From Lelliottia sp. WAP21 (GTDB lineage Bacteria > Pseudomonadota > Gammaproteobacteria > Enterobacterales > Enterobacteriaceae): DNA of 64,000 nt. Made by a program: the position numbers and the translations under genes. Below are positions 28,689 to 37,481 of the stretch, piece after piece. The notes under the pieces were generated by a model. The model ran no database searches. It was given only the letters and a program-made list of their open reading frames with translations, and had not been told where the DNA came from. Location of the stretch: assembly GCF_020532665.2 (NCBI RefSeq), contig NZ_JAIWPG020000010.1:62001-126000 (forward strand), read 5' to 3'. Positions within the stretch are counted from its first letter, which is position 1; every line of letters starts with the position of its first letter.

Positions 28689-28862
28689 ATGGCAAACCAT
28701 CGTGGTGGCTCAGGTAACTTTGCTGAAGACCGTGACAGAGCATCAGAAGCAGGTCGTAAAGGTGGCCAGCAGAGCGGGGGTAATTTCAAAAATGACCCGC
28801 AGAGAGCATCAGAAGCTGGCAAAAAAGGGGGCAAAAACAGCCACGGGAGCAGCAAGAATTAA
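28689..28862 (+). CDS. ymdF: YmdF, KGG-repeat stress protein
   Basis: A 57-codon gene. The product begins MANHRGGSGNFAEDRDRASE and carries two copies of the KGG motif (RASEAGRKGG and RASEAGKKGG), the mark of the stress-induced general stress protein B/CsbD-adjacent KGG family, and is almost identical to E. coli YmdF. It is highly charged and predicted disordered; function is unknown. A GGAGG ribosome site lies 8 nt upstream and an intrinsic terminator follows. Confidence 0.93.
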   Translation: MANHRGGSGNFAEDRDRASEAGRKGGQQSGGNFKNDPQRASEAGKKGGKNSHGSSKN

Positions 28863-28908
28863 TGTGCTGACTGCCCATTTCAGCGCGTAACGCCTGAAAT
28901 CCCCCCAG

Positions 28909-28933
28909 CCGCCGGGTCTCCCGGCGGTTTTTT
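28909..28933 (+). terminator. ymdF terminator
   Basis: CCGCCGGG/CCCGGCGG with a 3-nt loop, followed by six T residues. Confidence 0.92.
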
Positions 28934-29003
28934 ATATCTGCCACATTGAACTGTCCCGCGTTGCAACGCACACTAGAGGAATAACTTATTTCTTTGGTAT
29001 CCC

Positions 29004-29915
29004 ATGTCTGCATCACGCTATACCTTCTCCGTTAAGCCTCAGGAAGCGCTCCTGATTTTGATCACCATGTTCTGGGGCGGCACCTTCCTTGCTGTGCAAT
29101 ATGCCGTCACCCTGAGCGATCCCTTTTTCTTCGTTGGATTGCGCTTTGCCACGGCGGCGCTGGCGGTGGCCATTATCTCCATTAACACCCTGAAGGGATT
29201 AACCCGCAAAGAGTTGGTCGCCGGGGTGGCGATTGGCATCGCCATCGCCATGGGCTACAGCCTGCAAACCTGGGGGCTACAGACTATTCCCAGCAGCAAA
29301 TCGGCGTTTATTACCGCAATGTATGTCCCCCTGGTGCCGCTTTTGCAGTGGTTATGCCTTGGCAGAATGCCGGGCCTGATGTCCTGCATCGGGATTGTTC
29401 TGGCCTTTACAGGGCTGGTTTTACTGGCAGGACCGGGTGATAACTTACTGGCGATGGGGCCCGGGGAGATCATCACCCTGATTGGTGCCGTGGCTATCGC
29501 GGCTGAAATTATTCTGATTAGCGCCTGGGCCGGGAAGGTCGACGTCAAACGCGTGACCGTCGTACAGCTGACCACCGCGTCGCTGGTGGCGTTTGCCGCC
29601 ATGGTGCCGGCAGGTGAGCGAATTCCTGCGATGTCACCGGGGTTGATTATTGTCGCGCTGGGATTGGGTATTTTCAGCGCAATCATTCAGGTCACCATGA
29701 ACTGGGCACAGCGCAGCGTTTCACCCACGCGCGCCACGGTTATTTATACGGGCGAACCGGTCTGGGCCGGTATTTTTGGTCGTCTGGCGGGAGAGCGTCT
29801 GCCTCTGCTCGCGCTGGTCGGTGCGGCGTTCATTATCATGGGCGTGCTGGTCAGCGAACTGAAGCTTAAAAAGCGCCGTCGAGCGGCGAAAGAGCAGCAA
29901 GGAGAGGGCGCATGA
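29004..29915 (+). CDS. DMT-superfamily (EamA) transporter
   Basis: A 303-residue inner membrane protein with ten predicted helices formed by two EamA repeats (about 12-140 and 155-290); the typical repeat start FWGGTFLAVQYAV is present. Family members export amino acids, nucleobases or other metabolites; the substrate here is not evident. The stop codon overlaps the rutR start by four bases (ATGA), so the two are translated together. In E. coli this place beside rutR is taken by the divergent rut operon, which makes a pyrimidine-related substrate a reasonable guess only. Confidence 0.88.
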   Translation: MSASRYTFSVKPQEALLILITMFWGGTFLAVQYAVTLSDPFFFVGLRFATAALAVAIISINTLKGLTRKELVAGVAIGIAIAMGYSLQTWGLQTIPSSKSAFITAMYVPLVPLLQWLCLGRMPGLMSCIGIVLAFTGLVLLAGPGDNLLAMGPGEIITLIGAVAIAAEIILISAWAGKVDVKRVTVVQLTTASLVAFAAMVPAGERIPAMSPGLIIVALGLGIFSAIIQVTMNWAQRSVSPTRATVIYTGEPVWAGIFGRLAGERLPLLALVGAAFIIMGVLVSELKLKKRRRAAKEQQGEGA

Positions 29916-30550
29916 TGCACGATATCGTCCCCACGCCCGGAAAACGTTCTCGCGCGGTTAGCGCAAAAAAGCAGGCTATTTTGCGCGCTGCCCTCGACAC
30001 CTTCTCGCAATTCGGTATTCATGGCACGCGTCTGGAACAGGTCGCGGAGCGTTCCGGCGTATCGAAAACCAACCTGCTCTACTACTATCCGTCCAAAGAG
30101 GCACTGTATGTCGCTGTGCTACAGCAAATTCTGGATATCTGGCTCGCGCCGCTAAAGGCGTTTCGGGAAGAGTTCGCGCCGCTGGTGGCGATTAAAGAGT
30201 ACATCCGGCTCAAGCTTGAGGTGTCGCGAGATTATCCCCAGGCGTCAAAGCTCTTCTGTATGGAGATGCTGCAAGGCGCTCCGCTTTTGCAGGCCGAGTT
30301 GAGCGGTGATTTAAAACAGTTGATCGAGGATAAGTCGGCGATTATTGCAGGCTGGGTGGCAAGCGGTAAGCTGGCTCCCGTTGACCCCCATCATCTTATT
30401 TTTATGATTTGGGCCTCGACGCAACACTATGCGGATTTTGCCAGTCAGGTTGAAGCCGTAACCGGAAAAACGCTTCAGGACGAGGCGTTTTTCCAGAGTG
30501 CGGTGGACAACGTTCAGCGAATGATCATTGAAGGGATCCGCCTGCGTTAA
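29912..30550 (+). CDS. rutR: TetR-family pyrimidine regulator RutR
   Basis: RutR is a uracil- and thymine-responsive regulator of pyrimidine degradation, carAB and glutamate supply genes. The 212 residues match E. coli RutR in length: TetR helix-turn-helix at about 22-68 (GTRLEQVAERSGVSKTNLLYYYPSKEALY) and a ligand-binding TetR_C domain with ASKLFCMEMLQGAPLL and WASTQHYADFA. The N-terminal dozen residues differ. The rutA-G genes it controls in E. coli are absent from this locus; instead it is coupled to a DMT transporter. Confidence 0.93.
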   Translation: MMHDIVPTPGKRSRAVSAKKQAILRAALDTFSQFGIHGTRLEQVAERSGVSKTNLLYYYPSKEALYVAVLQQILDIWLAPLKAFREEFAPLVAIKEYIRLKLEVSRDYPQASKLFCMEMLQGAPLLQAELSGDLKQLIEDKSAIIAGWVASGKLAPVDPHHLIFMIWASTQHYADFASQVEAVTGKTLQDEAFFQSAVDNVQRMIIEGIRLR

Positions 30551-30942
30551 TTCCCCGGCGGAAGCGGGCAGCTCAAATCACCTTCTTCACACTGCATCAG
30601 TGAGGCGAGGTACGCTTCGCGCTCAACGGTTTTCTCGGTCATGCACTGGTTCGCAATCATAGGCTGAATACTGCCGCCTTCCGTGCCCGATGCGGCAAAT
30701 GCACAGTCCGCATCGCGCAGGGCTATCCATGCCTGTTGGGCTTTTTTCAGCAGATCGCGCTGCGGTACGGCGGCGCGTTTCAGTACCGCCTGCCAGGTCT
30801 GATTCAGCTTCCGATCGGCGTTCTGGTACTGCAGCGCCGAACAGGTATTCAGCTCTGTCTGCGTACTGGCACTGGCGCATTCGTCCGCCAGTGCACTGGT
30901 GCTGAGCAGCAAGGCTGCTCCGGCAATCAATACGTGTTTCAT
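30547..30942 (-). CDS. LprI-like (DUF1311) periplasmic protein
   Basis: A 131-residue secreted protein with a signal peptide (MKHVLIAGAALLLSTSALA, then DECASA). The mature part has the DUF1311 pattern with CASASTQTELNTC, LNQTWQAVLKR and QQAWIALRDADCAFAA, known from LprI lysozyme inhibitors and related periplasmic proteins. Six cysteines are in place for disulfides. A TTG four codons upstream is open, but the ATG at 30942 fits the signal peptide. Its 3' end overlaps rutR by 4 bp. Confidence 0.8.
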   Translation of the reverse strand: MKHVLIAGAALLLSTSALADECASASTQTELNTCSALQYQNADRKLNQTWQAVLKRAAVPQRDLLKKAQQAWIALRDADCAFAASGTEGGSIQPMIANQCMTEKTVEREAYLASLMQCEEGDLSCPLPPGN

Positions 30943-30954
30943 GTTCTCACCCAA

Positions 30955-30982
30955 TAAAAAAAGGCCCCGTTACCGGAGCCTT
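30955..30982 (-). terminator. putA terminator
   Basis: AAGGCTCCG-GTAA-CGGGGCCTT on the minus strand, with one G-T pair, is followed by a T run (30955-30960). It lies 12 bp after the putA stop. Confidence 0.9.
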
Positions 30983-30994
30983 ATTATCATAGCG

Positions 30995-33900
30995 TTAGCC
31001 GATTGTCATCAGGCTGGCGTTACCGCCTGCCGCAGCGGTATTCACGCTAAGCGAGTGTTCAACATAAAGCCGCTCCAGCAGCAGGTTCGTTTCGCCCCGG
31101 GCGAAGCCCTGAACCGAGACAATCGCCCCTTCACGGGCCGCAACCTGTTCGCACAGCTCCCGCAGCTGATCGGAGTCCCCGTGGTAAATCACGGCGTCGA
31201 AACGCTGGGTCGTTAACACATCGGGCTTCGCGAAATGGATCCGCGAGGTCACCTCTTTTGGCAACTGTTTAGCCAAGTCGCGATGCAGGCCATCTTCTGC
31301 CCACAGCACTTCACAGCCCGTTGCCATCGCGGCAGCCAGCTGGATCAGCGCATCCTGTTCGTTGTCCGCCATGCACAATACGCGCTCGCGTGGCATCAGG
31401 GTCCAGGTATTGCGTTCACCCGTAGGCCCTGGCAGAAGACGTTGCGTACCGGCCTGGGCCTGCTCCCCGTACTGATGGCACAGCGCAACCAGCTCCGGAC
31501 GTTTCTCCGCCCATTTGGTCAGCGCGTCCAGCGGCTGAGCGATCAGCGTTTTCAGCTGCGCATCGACCGGGTGTTCCGCATCCTGACGAGCCAGGGTAAT
31601 CCCTAACGCATTCTCAGGACGATGTGCCAGCAGACGATAAAGATAGAGCGGACCCCCGGCTTTTGGACCGGTACCCGACAAGCCTTCGCCGCCAAACGGC
31701 TGCACACCAACCACGGCACCGACCATGTTACGGTTGACGTACAGGTTTCCGACTTTCGCACTGCCGGTCACCTGGGCGATGGTTTCGTCGATACGGGTAT
31801 GAACGCCGAGCGTCAGGCCGTAACCCGAGGCGTTAATGCTGTCGACCAGCGCACCCAGGTTGTTACGGTTGTAGCGCACCACGTGCAGTACCGGGCCGAA
31901 CACCTCTTTTTTCAGCTCATCAAAGCTGTTCAGCTCAATCAGCGTTGGCGCCACAAAGGTGCCGCTGTTCCATTCGCGGGCATCTTCGCTGTTTTTACGC
32001 ACGGCCTGGAAGACCGGACGGCCTTTGGCGCGCATTGCCTGAATATGCTGTTCAATATTGGCTTTCGCCTCGGCGTCTATGACCGGACCGATGTCGGTAG
32101 TAAGGCGACCAGGGTTGCCCATCCGGCACTCTGCCATCGCGCCACGCAGCATTTTCAGCGTGTGATCGGCGATATCATCCTGCAGGCAAAGTACGCGCAG
32201 GGCGGAGCAGCGCTGACCCGCGCTGTCAAAGGCGGAGGCCAGCACATCGACCACCACCTGTTCAGTCAATGCAGAGGAGTCGACGATCATGGCGTTCATG
32301 CCGCCGGTTTCGGCAATCAGCGGTGTCGGACGACCCTGTGGATCAAGACGCGTGGCTATATTGCGCTGTAACAGCGTGGCGACCTCAGTGGAGCCGGTAA
32401 ACATGACGCCGCGTACGCGGTTATCACCCGTCAGCTTCGCCCCTACCGTTTCTCCCCGGCCCGGCAGCAGCTGAACCACGCCCGCAGGGACACCGGCTTC
32501 ACGCAGGATGGCAATTCCCTGGGCTGCAATTAATGGCGTCTGCTCAGCAGGTTTCGCCAGTACGCTGTTGCCAGCGGCCAGCGCGGCTGCAATTTGACCG
32601 GTGAAAATGGCCAGCGGGAAGTTCCACGGGCTGATACAAACCACAGGCCCGAGCGGGCGGTGAGTCTCATTATCAAAGTCGTGGCGAACCTGACCCGCGT
32701 AGTAATGCAGGAAATCGACCGCTTCACGTACTTCGGCAATCGCGTTGCTGAAGGTTTTGCCGGCTTCACGTACCAGGATTCCGATCAGCTGTTGCATCTG
32801 ATCTTCCATCAGAATCGCCGCGCGTTCCAGGATGGCGGCGCGCTCCTGCGGCGGGGTGGCAAACCAGATCGGCGCGTTATTTACCGCACTGTCGAGGGCT
32901 TGCTCGACCTCGCTCTCGCTCGCTTCACGCACGTAACCGACAATATCTTTCGGCTCTGCCGGGTTAACCACCGGCTGCATTTCGCCTGCTTCAACCGGAT
33001 GCTCCAGCATCGGTTTGGCCTGCCATTTTTGCAGGGCGCTGTTCAGCAGGGCAGAGGAGAGGGAGGCCAGACGATGTTCGTTCGCCAGATCCAGACCGGC
33101 AGAGTTCACGCGATCGCTGCCGTATAACGCACGTGGCAGAGGGATTTTCGGGTGAGGCAGACCGATCTGACCTTCCTGTGCCGCCAGTTTTTCCACGGCC
33201 TGCACGGGATCTGCAACCAGCTCATCCAGCGGCAGCGTGTTGTCCGCAATACGGTTGACGAAGGAGGTGTTCGCACCGTTTTCCAGCAGACGGCGTACCA
33301 GGTAGGCCAGCAGCGTTTCGTGGGTGCCCACCGGAGCATAGATTCGACAAGGGCGATTCAGCTTGCCCTCAGACACTTTGCCGGTGACCTGTTCGTACAG
33401 AGGTTCACCCATACCATGCAGACACTGGAATTCGTATTGACCCGGGTAATAGTTCTGTCCGGCGAGGCTATAAATCGCGGCCAGGGTGTGGGCGTTATGG
33501 GTAGCAAACTGTGGGTAGATCAGGTTAGGGACCGCCAGCAGTTTTTTCGCGCAGGCCAGGTATGAAACGTCGGTATAGACCTTACGGGTATAGACCGGAT
33601 AACCTTCCAGCCCTTCCATCTGGGCGCGTTTAATTTCGCTGTCCCAGTACGCGCCTTTCACCAGTCGGATCATCAGACGGCGGCGGCTGCGGGAGGCCAG
33701 GTCGATCAGTGAGTCGATAACAAACGGGCAGCGCTTCATGTACGCCTGGATAACAAAACCGATTCCGTTCCAGCCCGCCAGCTCTGGCTCGAAGCAGAGT
33801 TTTTCCAGCAGATCGAGAGAGATCTCCAGACGGTCGGCCTCTTCGGCATCGATGTTAATCCCGATATCATACTGACGCGCCAGAAGGGTGAGGGATTTCA

Positions 33901-34957
33901 GGCGCGGATAGAGTTCGTCCATCACGCGGTCGTACTGCGCGCGGCTGTATCGCGGGTGCAAAGCCGACAGCTTAATAGAAATACCCGGGCCTTCATAAAT
34001 CCCGCGGCCGTTCGAGGCTTTACCAATGGCGTGGATGGCCTGCTGATAAGAAACCATATACGCCTGTGCGTCTGCGGCGGTTAAGGCGGCTTCTCCCAGC
34101 ATGTCGTACGAGTAGCGGAACCCTTTATCTTCAAGCTTGCGGGCGTTTGCCAGCGCTTCGGCGATGGTCTCGCCGGTCACAAACTGTTCGCCCATCAGGC
34201 GCATCGCCATATCCACGCCTTTGCGGATCAGCGGTTCGCCGCCTTTACCGATAATACGGCTCAGGGAGCGGGAAAGGCTGGCTTCGTTGTGCGTCGACAC
34301 CAGTCTGCCGGTAAAGAGCAGACCCCAGGTCGCGGCATTTACAAACAGAGACGGGCTGCGGCCAATGTGCGACTGCCAGTTTCCGTTGCTGATTTTGTCG
34401 CGGATTAGCGCGTCACGGGTGGCTTTATCGGGAATACGCAGCAGCGCTTCGGCCAGACACATCAGCGCTACGCCTTCCTGCGAGGAGAGCGAAAACTCCT
34501 GAAGCAAGCTCTGCACCATTCCGGCGCGGCCTGAGGCCGTTTTTTGATGACGTAATTTATCGGCCAGCTGCCAGGCGAGCTTGTGTGCCTGCTCAGCGAT
34601 CGGTTCCGGCAGACGGGCCTGTTCCAGGAGCATAGGGACGGCATCGGTTTCTGCACGACGCCAGGCCGCGGTAATGGCCGCGCGGCTTACCGACTGCGGC
34701 AAAATATGTTCCGCGAAATCGAGGAACGGCTGGTGATTTTCCTCGATAACCGGGGTGGTCTCGTCGCTTTCATTTGCGGCGCCCGCCAGCAGGGCAGGGA
34801 GTTCCGGCAAGCCCTCTTCGTTTTCCAGTCTTTCCAGATAATTAAAGATGGCCTGCTTAATAAGCCAGTGCGGTGTGCGGTCAATGCGCGAGGCGGCGTT
34901 TTTAATCCGTTCGCGGGTCGCATCGTCAAGCTTAACGCCCATGGTGGTCGTTGCCAT
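30995..34957 (-). CDS. putA: Trifunctional proline utilisation protein PutA
   Basis: PutA oxidises proline to glutamate in two steps at the membrane and, when proline is low, represses putA and putP. The 1320 residues equal E. coli PutA. A ribbon-helix-helix DNA-binding domain (about 1-47, GVKLDDATRERIKNAASRIDRTPHWLIKQ) is followed by an FAD proline dehydrogenase barrel (about 260-610) and a P5C dehydrogenase domain (about 650-1130) with Glu in AETGGMNAM and Cys in AGQRCSALR. A C-terminal lid domain ends NASLMTIG. The ATG at 34957 has AGGAG 7 nt upstream; another ATG lies seven codons earlier. Confidence 0.98.
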   Translation of the reverse strand: MATTTMGVKLDDATRERIKNAASRIDRTPHWLIKQAIFNYLERLENEEGLPELPALLAGAANESDETTPVIEENHQPFLDFAEHILPQSVSRAAITAAWRRAETDAVPMLLEQARLPEPIAEQAHKLAWQLADKLRHQKTASGRAGMVQSLLQEFSLSSQEGVALMCLAEALLRIPDKATRDALIRDKISNGNWQSHIGRSPSLFVNAATWGLLFTGRLVSTHNEASLSRSLSRIIGKGGEPLIRKGVDMAMRLMGEQFVTGETIAEALANARKLEDKGFRYSYDMLGEAALTAADAQAYMVSYQQAIHAIGKASNGRGIYEGPGISIKLSALHPRYSRAQYDRVMDELYPRLKSLTLLARQYDIGINIDAEEADRLEISLDLLEKLCFEPELAGWNGIGFVIQAYMKRCPFVIDSLIDLASRSRRRLMIRLVKGAYWDSEIKRAQMEGLEGYPVYTRKVYTDVSYLACAKKLLAVPNLIYPQFATHNAHTLAAIYSLAGQNYYPGQYEFQCLHGMGEPLYEQVTGKVSEGKLNRPCRIYAPVGTHETLLAYLVRRLLENGANTSFVNRIADNTLPLDELVADPVQAVEKLAAQEGQIGLPHPKIPLPRALYGSDRVNSAGLDLANEHRLASLSSALLNSALQKWQAKPMLEHPVEAGEMQPVVNPAEPKDIVGYVREASESEVEQALDSAVNNAPIWFATPPQERAAILERAAILMEDQMQQLIGILVREAGKTFSNAIAEVREAVDFLHYYAGQVRHDFDNETHRPLGPVVCISPWNFPLAIFTGQIAAALAAGNSVLAKPAEQTPLIAAQGIAILREAGVPAGVVQLLPGRGETVGAKLTGDNRVRGVMFTGSTEVATLLQRNIATRLDPQGRPTPLIAETGGMNAMIVDSSALTEQVVVDVLASAFDSAGQRCSALRVLCLQDDIADHTLKMLRGAMAECRMGNPGRLTTDIGPVIDAEAKANIEQHIQAMRAKGRPVFQAVRKNSEDAREWNSGTFVAPTLIELNSFDELKKEVFGPVLHVVRYNRNNLGALVDSINASGYGLTLGVHTRIDETIAQVTGSAKVGNLYVNRNMVGAVVGVQPFGGEGLSGTGPKAGGPLYLYRLLAHRPENALGITLARQDAEHPVDAQLKTLIAQPLDALTKWAEKRPELVALCHQYGEQAQAGTQRLLPGPTGERNTWTLMPRERVLCMADNEQDALIQLAAAMATGCEVLWAEDGLHRDLAKQLPKEVTSRIHFAKPDVLTTQRFDAVIYHGDSDQLRELCEQVAAREGAIVSVQGFARGETNLLLERLYVEHSLSVNTAAAGGNASLMTIG

Positions 34958-35379
34958 GCCAAAACTCCTGTTGTTCATTATTCAGTTTCGTTCGTTAGCG
35001 AGAAATATCCACCATGTTGCAACTTTGTGCAACCGTGTTAAGTGTGACCTGGTCTGCAAGCTGAAAAATGAATGGATTGTTAATGATTAGTAAGCTGGGA
35101 ATAGCGGGGCGTATCTCTCTCGCAGGCCAGATTTCATGCGGGACTTAACACTTTTAAAAGGTGCAACCCGCAAAAACGTGAGCGAGTGCAACCTATAGGA
35201 AAGACGTATAAAACCAGGGATGAATTTGATGTAAATGCAGTGTTAAATCGTTTGTGAAAGGGAAGCGTATACGGCAGGATACGCCCGCCCAGCAGAAACA
35301 CACATAACATCACCACGTTCCGGTGACTGAATAACAAGGCAACCCGGATGGTTGTCGCTCGATAATTTGGAGAGTTTAA
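34958..35379. promoter_or_regulatory. putA-putP divergent control region
   Basis: 422 bases without a gene. It contains at least five copies of the PutA operator core GTTGCA or its complement: 35016-35021, the overlapping 35018-35023, 35028-35033, 35162-35167 and 35187-35192. This matches the E. coli put region, in which several PutA sites jointly repress both genes. CRP or other sites could not be placed with confidence. Confidence 0.8.
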
Positions 35380-36888
35380 ATGGCGATTAGCACACCGATG
35401 CTGGTGACATTTCTCGTTTATATATTTGGCATGATCCTGATAGGGTTTTTGGCATGGCGTTCAACGAAGAACTTTGATGATTACATTCTTGGCGGGCGCA
35501 GCTTAGGGCCCTTTGTGACCGCACTGTCGGCGGGTGCATCAGACATGAGCGGCTGGCTGTTGATGGGGTTGCCCGGCGCGATTTTTATCTCCGGGATTTC
35601 CGAAAGCTGGATCGCCATTGGCCTCACTCTGGGGGCCTGGATTAACTGGAAACTGGTGGCAGGGCGACTGCGCGTCCATACCGAAGTCAATAACAACGCG
35701 CTGACGCTGCCGGACTACTTTACCGGTCGCTTTGAAGATAACAGCCGCATCCTGCGCATTATCTCCGCGCTGGTTATTCTGCTGTTCTTCACCATCTACT
35801 GTGCCTCCGGCATTGTGGCGGGAGCGCGCCTGTTTGAAAGCACCTTCGGCATGAGCTATGAAACGGCGCTGTGGGCCGGCGCAGCCGCGACGATTCTTTA
35901 TACCTTCGTGGGGGGATTCCTGGCGGTCAGCTGGACCGATACCGTGCAGGCGAGCCTGATGATTTTCGCGCTGATCCTTACCCCGGTGATTGTCATTATT
36001 ACCGTGGGCGGGTTTGGTGATTCACTGGAAGTGATCAAGCAAAAAAGCATCGAAAACGTCGATATGCTGAAAGGCCTTAACTTTGTCGCGATAGTCTCGC
36101 TGATGGGCTGGGGTCTGGGCTATTTTGGCCAGCCGCATATTCTGGCGCGTTTCATGGCGGCGGATTCTCACCATACTATCGTGCATGCCCGTCGTATCAG
36201 CATGACCTGGATGATCCTCTGTCTTGCCGGGGCCTGTGCCGTAGGTTTCTTCGGGATTGCTTTCTTCTCCGATAATCCTGCCCTGGCGGGAGCGGTGAAT
36301 CAGAACGCCGAGCGCGTGTTTATCGAGCTGGCGCAGATCCTCTTTAACCCATGGATTGCCGGTATCCTGTTGTCCGCTATTCTGGCGGCAGTGATGTCCA
36401 CGCTGAGCTGCCAGCTGCTGGTGTGTTCCAGCGCCATCACTGAAGACTTGTATAAAGCCTTCCTGCGTAAAGACGCGAGCCAGAAAGAGCTGGTCTGGGT
36501 GGGTCGCTTCATGGTGCTGGTGGTGGCACTGGTCTCCATCGCGCTTGCCGCGAACCCGGAGAACCGTGTGCTGGGTCTGGTGAGCTATGCCTGGGCAGGA
36601 TTCGGTGCTGCCTTTGGGCCAGTGGTGCTCTTCTCCGTGCTGTGGTCCCGTATGACGCGTAATGGCGCCCTGGCGGGTATGATCATCGGTGCGGTGACGG
36701 TCATCGTCTGGAAACAGTTCGCCTGGCTGGGTCTGTATGAAATCATCCCGGGCTTTATCTTCGGCAGCCTCGGGATCGTACTCTTTAGCCTGATGGATAA
36801 AGCCCCGTCTGCGTCCATGCAAAAACGCTTCGCCGAAGCGGATGCGCATTACCATACGGCAGCACCGTCAAAACTGCAGGCTGAATAA
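35380..36888 (+). CDS. putP: Sodium/proline symporter PutP
   Basis: A 502-residue SSS-family transporter with 13 membrane helices that imports proline with sodium. Functional blocks are intact: the TM2 region GGRSLGPFVTALSAGASDMSGWLLMG (with the sodium-site Asp and Ser residues) and TM8-9 ILLSAILAAVMSTLSCQLLVCSSAITEDLY. The length is equal to E. coli PutP. It is divergent from putA. Confidence 0.98.
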   Translation: MAISTPMLVTFLVYIFGMILIGFLAWRSTKNFDDYILGGRSLGPFVTALSAGASDMSGWLLMGLPGAIFISGISESWIAIGLTLGAWINWKLVAGRLRVHTEVNNNALTLPDYFTGRFEDNSRILRIISALVILLFFTIYCASGIVAGARLFESTFGMSYETALWAGAAATILYTFVGGFLAVSWTDTVQASLMIFALILTPVIVIITVGGFGDSLEVIKQKSIENVDMLKGLNFVAIVSLMGWGLGYFGQPHILARFMAADSHHTIVHARRISMTWMILCLAGACAVGFFGIAFFSDNPALAGAVNQNAERVFIELAQILFNPWIAGILLSAILAAVMSTLSCQLLVCSSAITEDLYKAFLRKDASQKELVWVGRFMVLVVALVSIALAANPENRVLGLVSYAWAGFGAAFGPVVLFSVLWSRMTRNGALAGMIIGAVTVIVWKQFAWLGLYEIIPGFIFGSLGIVLFSLMDKAPSASMQKRFAEADAHYHTAAPSKLQAE

Positions 36889-36900
36889 TCCTCTTCTCTT

Positions 36901-36926
36901 TTCCCCTCTCTGTCCGGAGAGGGGAA
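36901..36926 (+). terminator. Hairpin after putP
   Basis: TTCCCCTCTC/GAGAGGGGAA forms a perfect 10-bp stem just past the putP stop. The following T content is low, so it may be a weak terminator or a 3' message stabiliser. It resembles the palindrome at 48459. Confidence 0.6.
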
Positions 36927-36991
36927 TTGCTTGCCAAAGTGCTTTTTTTACGCTCATATCGCTGTGCTTAAAACAATGAGGATAGCGAAAA

Positions 36992-37411
36992 ATGACAATC
37001 AAAACAGGGCTGATGGCCGCCACACTCTTCATGCTGGCAGGCTGTACGGCACCCTCGCACACCACGCCTGACACGACCTGCAAAGCCGAAAACCAAATGC
37101 AGCAAACGACCCTCTTTTTTGGCCTGAACCGACCCGCAGGGGCACCGATCACCGGCCAGGAGTGGCAGCAGTTTGTCGACCGGGATGTGACGCCGCGTTT
37201 TCGTGACGGCTTAACGGTCTTTGAAGCGCGCGGGCAATGGCTGGGAAATGACGGCACAATCGCGCGTGAGCCGAGCAAGGCGCTGATGTTGATTCACCCA
37301 AAGGATGCTGAGAGCGAGAAGAGTATCGACGCGCTACGCGGGATCTATAAATCACGCTTTGCGCAGGAGTCAGTGATGCGTGTTGACCAGGCGGTCTGCG
37401 TGCAGTTCTGA
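36992..37411 (+). CDS. DUF3574 lipoprotein
   Basis: A 139-residue lipoprotein. The signal sequence MTIKTGLMAATLFMLAGC ends in a lipobox (LAGC, acylated Cys18), and Ala/Ser-type residues after it suggest the outer membrane. The mature domain has the DUF3574 pattern TLFFGLNRPAGAPITGQEWQQFVDRDVTPRFRDGLTVFEARGQW. Its role is unknown. It is a single gene, with an AGGATAG-type site upstream, between putP and the NupC paralogue; E. coli K-12 lacks it here. Confidence 0.8.
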   Translation: MTIKTGLMAATLFMLAGCTAPSHTTPDTTCKAENQMQQTTLFFGLNRPAGAPITGQEWQQFVDRDVTPRFRDGLTVFEARGQWLGNDGTIAREPSKALMLIHPKDAESEKSIDALRGIYKSRFAQESVMRVDQAVCVQF

Positions 37412-37481
37412 TTTTTCGTGCCGGGTCGTGCTCCGATTACCCGGCCTGACAGAACAGGCCGAGCAGGCGGAGCACACCTGG

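Noticed and set aside
31622..32371. 249-codon ORF antisense to putA
   Set aside because: Shadow ORF inside a fully conserved gene.
36022..36855. 277-codon ORF antisense to putP
   Set aside because: His/Gln-rich translation typical of antisense to a membrane protein gene; no family likeness.
37442..37461. CGGCCTG/CAGGCCG hairpin as terminator of the NupC-like gene
   Set aside because: The stem is real but has no T run on either strand; not listed as a terminator.
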